DNA from: Prevotella sp.
GTDB taxonomy: Bacteria; Bacteroidota; Bacteroidia; Bacteroidales; Bacteroidaceae
Assembly: GCA_022511055.1 (NCBI GenBank)
Contig: JAFLSH010000077.1
Location: 4,151 to 11,479, forward strand
Direction of reading: 5' to 3'
DNA: 7,329 nt
Positions 6,897 through 7,329 of this stretch are shown here, piece after piece. Every line of letters starts with the position of its first letter. The first letter of the stretch is position 1. The position numbers were made by a program, and so were the translations under genes. Below the pieces are notes generated by a model, which saw only the letters and a list, made by a program, of their open reading frames with translations, made no database searches and was not told the origin of the DNA.

Positions 6897-7178
6897 TATA
6901 GTAGCCATACAAACTGGATGCCCCACACCCTCAACACCCCCTACACCAAACCGTTGTAAGTACCTGATTTTCAGTAGCCATTCACACCCAATTAGGGTGT
7001 AGGGTAAGAAATCTGCCCCACACCCCCATCTGCACCCTGGGTGTAGGGTAGAGTGTTGGGTCATCTGATACCTTGCACCCAAAACCGCCACAAATACCTA
7101 TTGAAAATCAAGTACTTATGAGCGCAGGGTGTCGGGGGTGTTGAGGGTGTGGGGCATTTAGTTTGTATGGCTACTATA
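6897..7178. repeat. 282-bp imperfect palindromic element
   Basis: Outer arms 6897-6947 and 7128-7178 are inverted copies pairing at 48 of 51 positions: a perfect 19-bp end (TATAGTAGCCATACAAACT, 6897-6915, with 7160-7178), then a 24-bp perfect block (6918-6941 with 7134-7157), then a shorter block. After a symmetric 9-nt unpaired stretch, inner arms 6957-6982 and 7093-7118 pair at 22 of 26 positions. The central ~110 bp holds small inverted repeats (ACACCC/GGGTGT at 6985-7000) and a 12-bp direct repeat GGGTGTAGGGTA at 6995 and 7039. TGCCCCACACCC occurs directly at 6919 and 7014 and inverted at 7145-7156. No reading frame in it looks coding. Equal spacing of both arm pairs shows one folded unit. 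It could be a MITE-like element, a structured RNA or a chromosomal structural site. Confidence 0.85.
7127..7154 (+). other. G-quadruplex motif in the right arm of the palindrome
   Basis: Four G-runs of 3, 5, 3 and 4 bases (7127-7129, 7134-7138, 7145-7147, 7151-7154) are separated by loops of 4, 6 and 3 nt, meeting the standard quadruplex pattern. The matching left arm on the minus strand has only a GG in the first position, so the motif is stronger on the right. Confidence 0.65.
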
Positions 7179-7192
7179 TACATACGCGCGCG
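7175..7192. other. 18-nt alternating purine/pyrimidine tract at right edge of palindrome
   Basis: Strict alternation from 7175 to 7192, with TA steps first and then four CG steps. It mirrors the longer tract at the left edge (6866-6896), although the two do not pair base for base. Confidence 0.65.
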
Positions 7193-7222
7193 AGATTTTC
7201 GCCGCAGTTCAGCCGAAAAAGG

Positions 7223-7284
7223 TAATCGGTTCAGCTGGATTTGTAATCCAGCTGGAGTGAGTATAAGGATTTGTAATCCGATTA
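7223..7284. repeat. REP-like nested hairpins with GGATTTGTAATCC core, two copies
   Basis: GGATTTGTAATCC occurs at 7237-7249 and 7267-7279, each a hairpin with a TGT loop. The first is extended to perfect 10-bp arms (CAGCTGGATT 7232-7241 with 7245-7254). An outer pair, TAATCGG (7223-7229) and CCGATTA (7278-7284), encloses both. A further AAATCCTTA at 7319-7327 is the inverse of TAAGGATTT at 7264-7272, so the cluster may continue past the window. Clustered short palindromes of this sort resemble REP elements moved by RAYT-type transposases; that link is an inference and no transposase is present here. Confidence 0.65.
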
Positions 7285-7329
7285 ACGAATTCCTATTTTT
7301 AACATTTGCGGCAGAAAGAAATCCTTACA
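7285..7329. other. Right-end A/T-rich intergenic remainder
   Basis: No coding sequence is visible. AACATTTG at 7302-7309 is a one-mismatch version of the -7 element and could be part of a promoter for a gene beyond the window, but no -33 partner is clear. Confidence 0.3.

Noticed and set aside
6702..7091. 129-residue minus-strand frame covering the palindrome
   Set aside because: It overlaps the thioredoxin gene end, a hairpin, the alternating tract and half of the palindrome; the sequence is low-complexity and explained by these structures.
6897..7178. CRISPR array
   Set aside because: The repeats are inverted arms of one unit, not regularly spaced direct repeats with unique spacers.

Overview
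This window looks like chromosomal DNA of a Bacteroidales bacterium, most likely Prevotella or a close relative. Two things point there. The first is the Bacteroidetes-type promoter (TTTG, about 19-21 bp, TAnnTTTG) seen best at 1102-1132. The second is the gene content: a DUF2807 'head GIN' lipoprotein, a secreted GH43 glycosidase, and a DUF4369-type TlpA thioredoxin. The genus is inferred from general character, not from a database match.

Layout from left to right. Positions 1-262 hold no convincing gene, but contain a 21-bp tandem repeat and a perfect 14-bp inverted repeat. A DUF2807 lipoprotein gene follows (263-1003) and ends in a strong intrinsic terminator. A consensus promoter then drives a secreted two-domain GH43 enzyme (1155-2720). 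An AqpZ-type aquaporin (2779-3456) lies 58 bp further on and may be co-transcribed. It converges on upp (uracil phosphoribosyltransferase, minus strand, 3601-4257), and the two share what looks like a bidirectional terminator. upp is divergent from a class II fructose-bisphosphate aldolase gene (4504-5508), and each has its own candidate promoter in the 246-bp gap. A periplasmic TlpA-like thioredoxin gene (5617-6792) is the last gene.

The six genes do not form one pathway. They are a mix of envelope functions (lipoprotein, thioredoxin, aquaporin), hemicellulose side-chain or xylan breakdown (GH43), glycolysis (aldolase) and pyrimidine salvage (upp). All look intact, with their key residues present.

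The least ordinary part is the gene-free right end (6793-7329). After a terminator-like hairpin there is a 31-nt perfectly alternating purine/pyrimidine tract. It abuts a 282-bp imperfect palindrome whose outer 51-bp arms pair at 48 positions. One arm carries a G-quadruplex motif, and a second alternating tract sits at the far end. Next to it are two copies of GGATTTGTAATCC nested in hairpins, resembling a REP-type repeat cluster. This looks like one or two non-coding mobile or structural elements and is the best candidate here for something undescribed.
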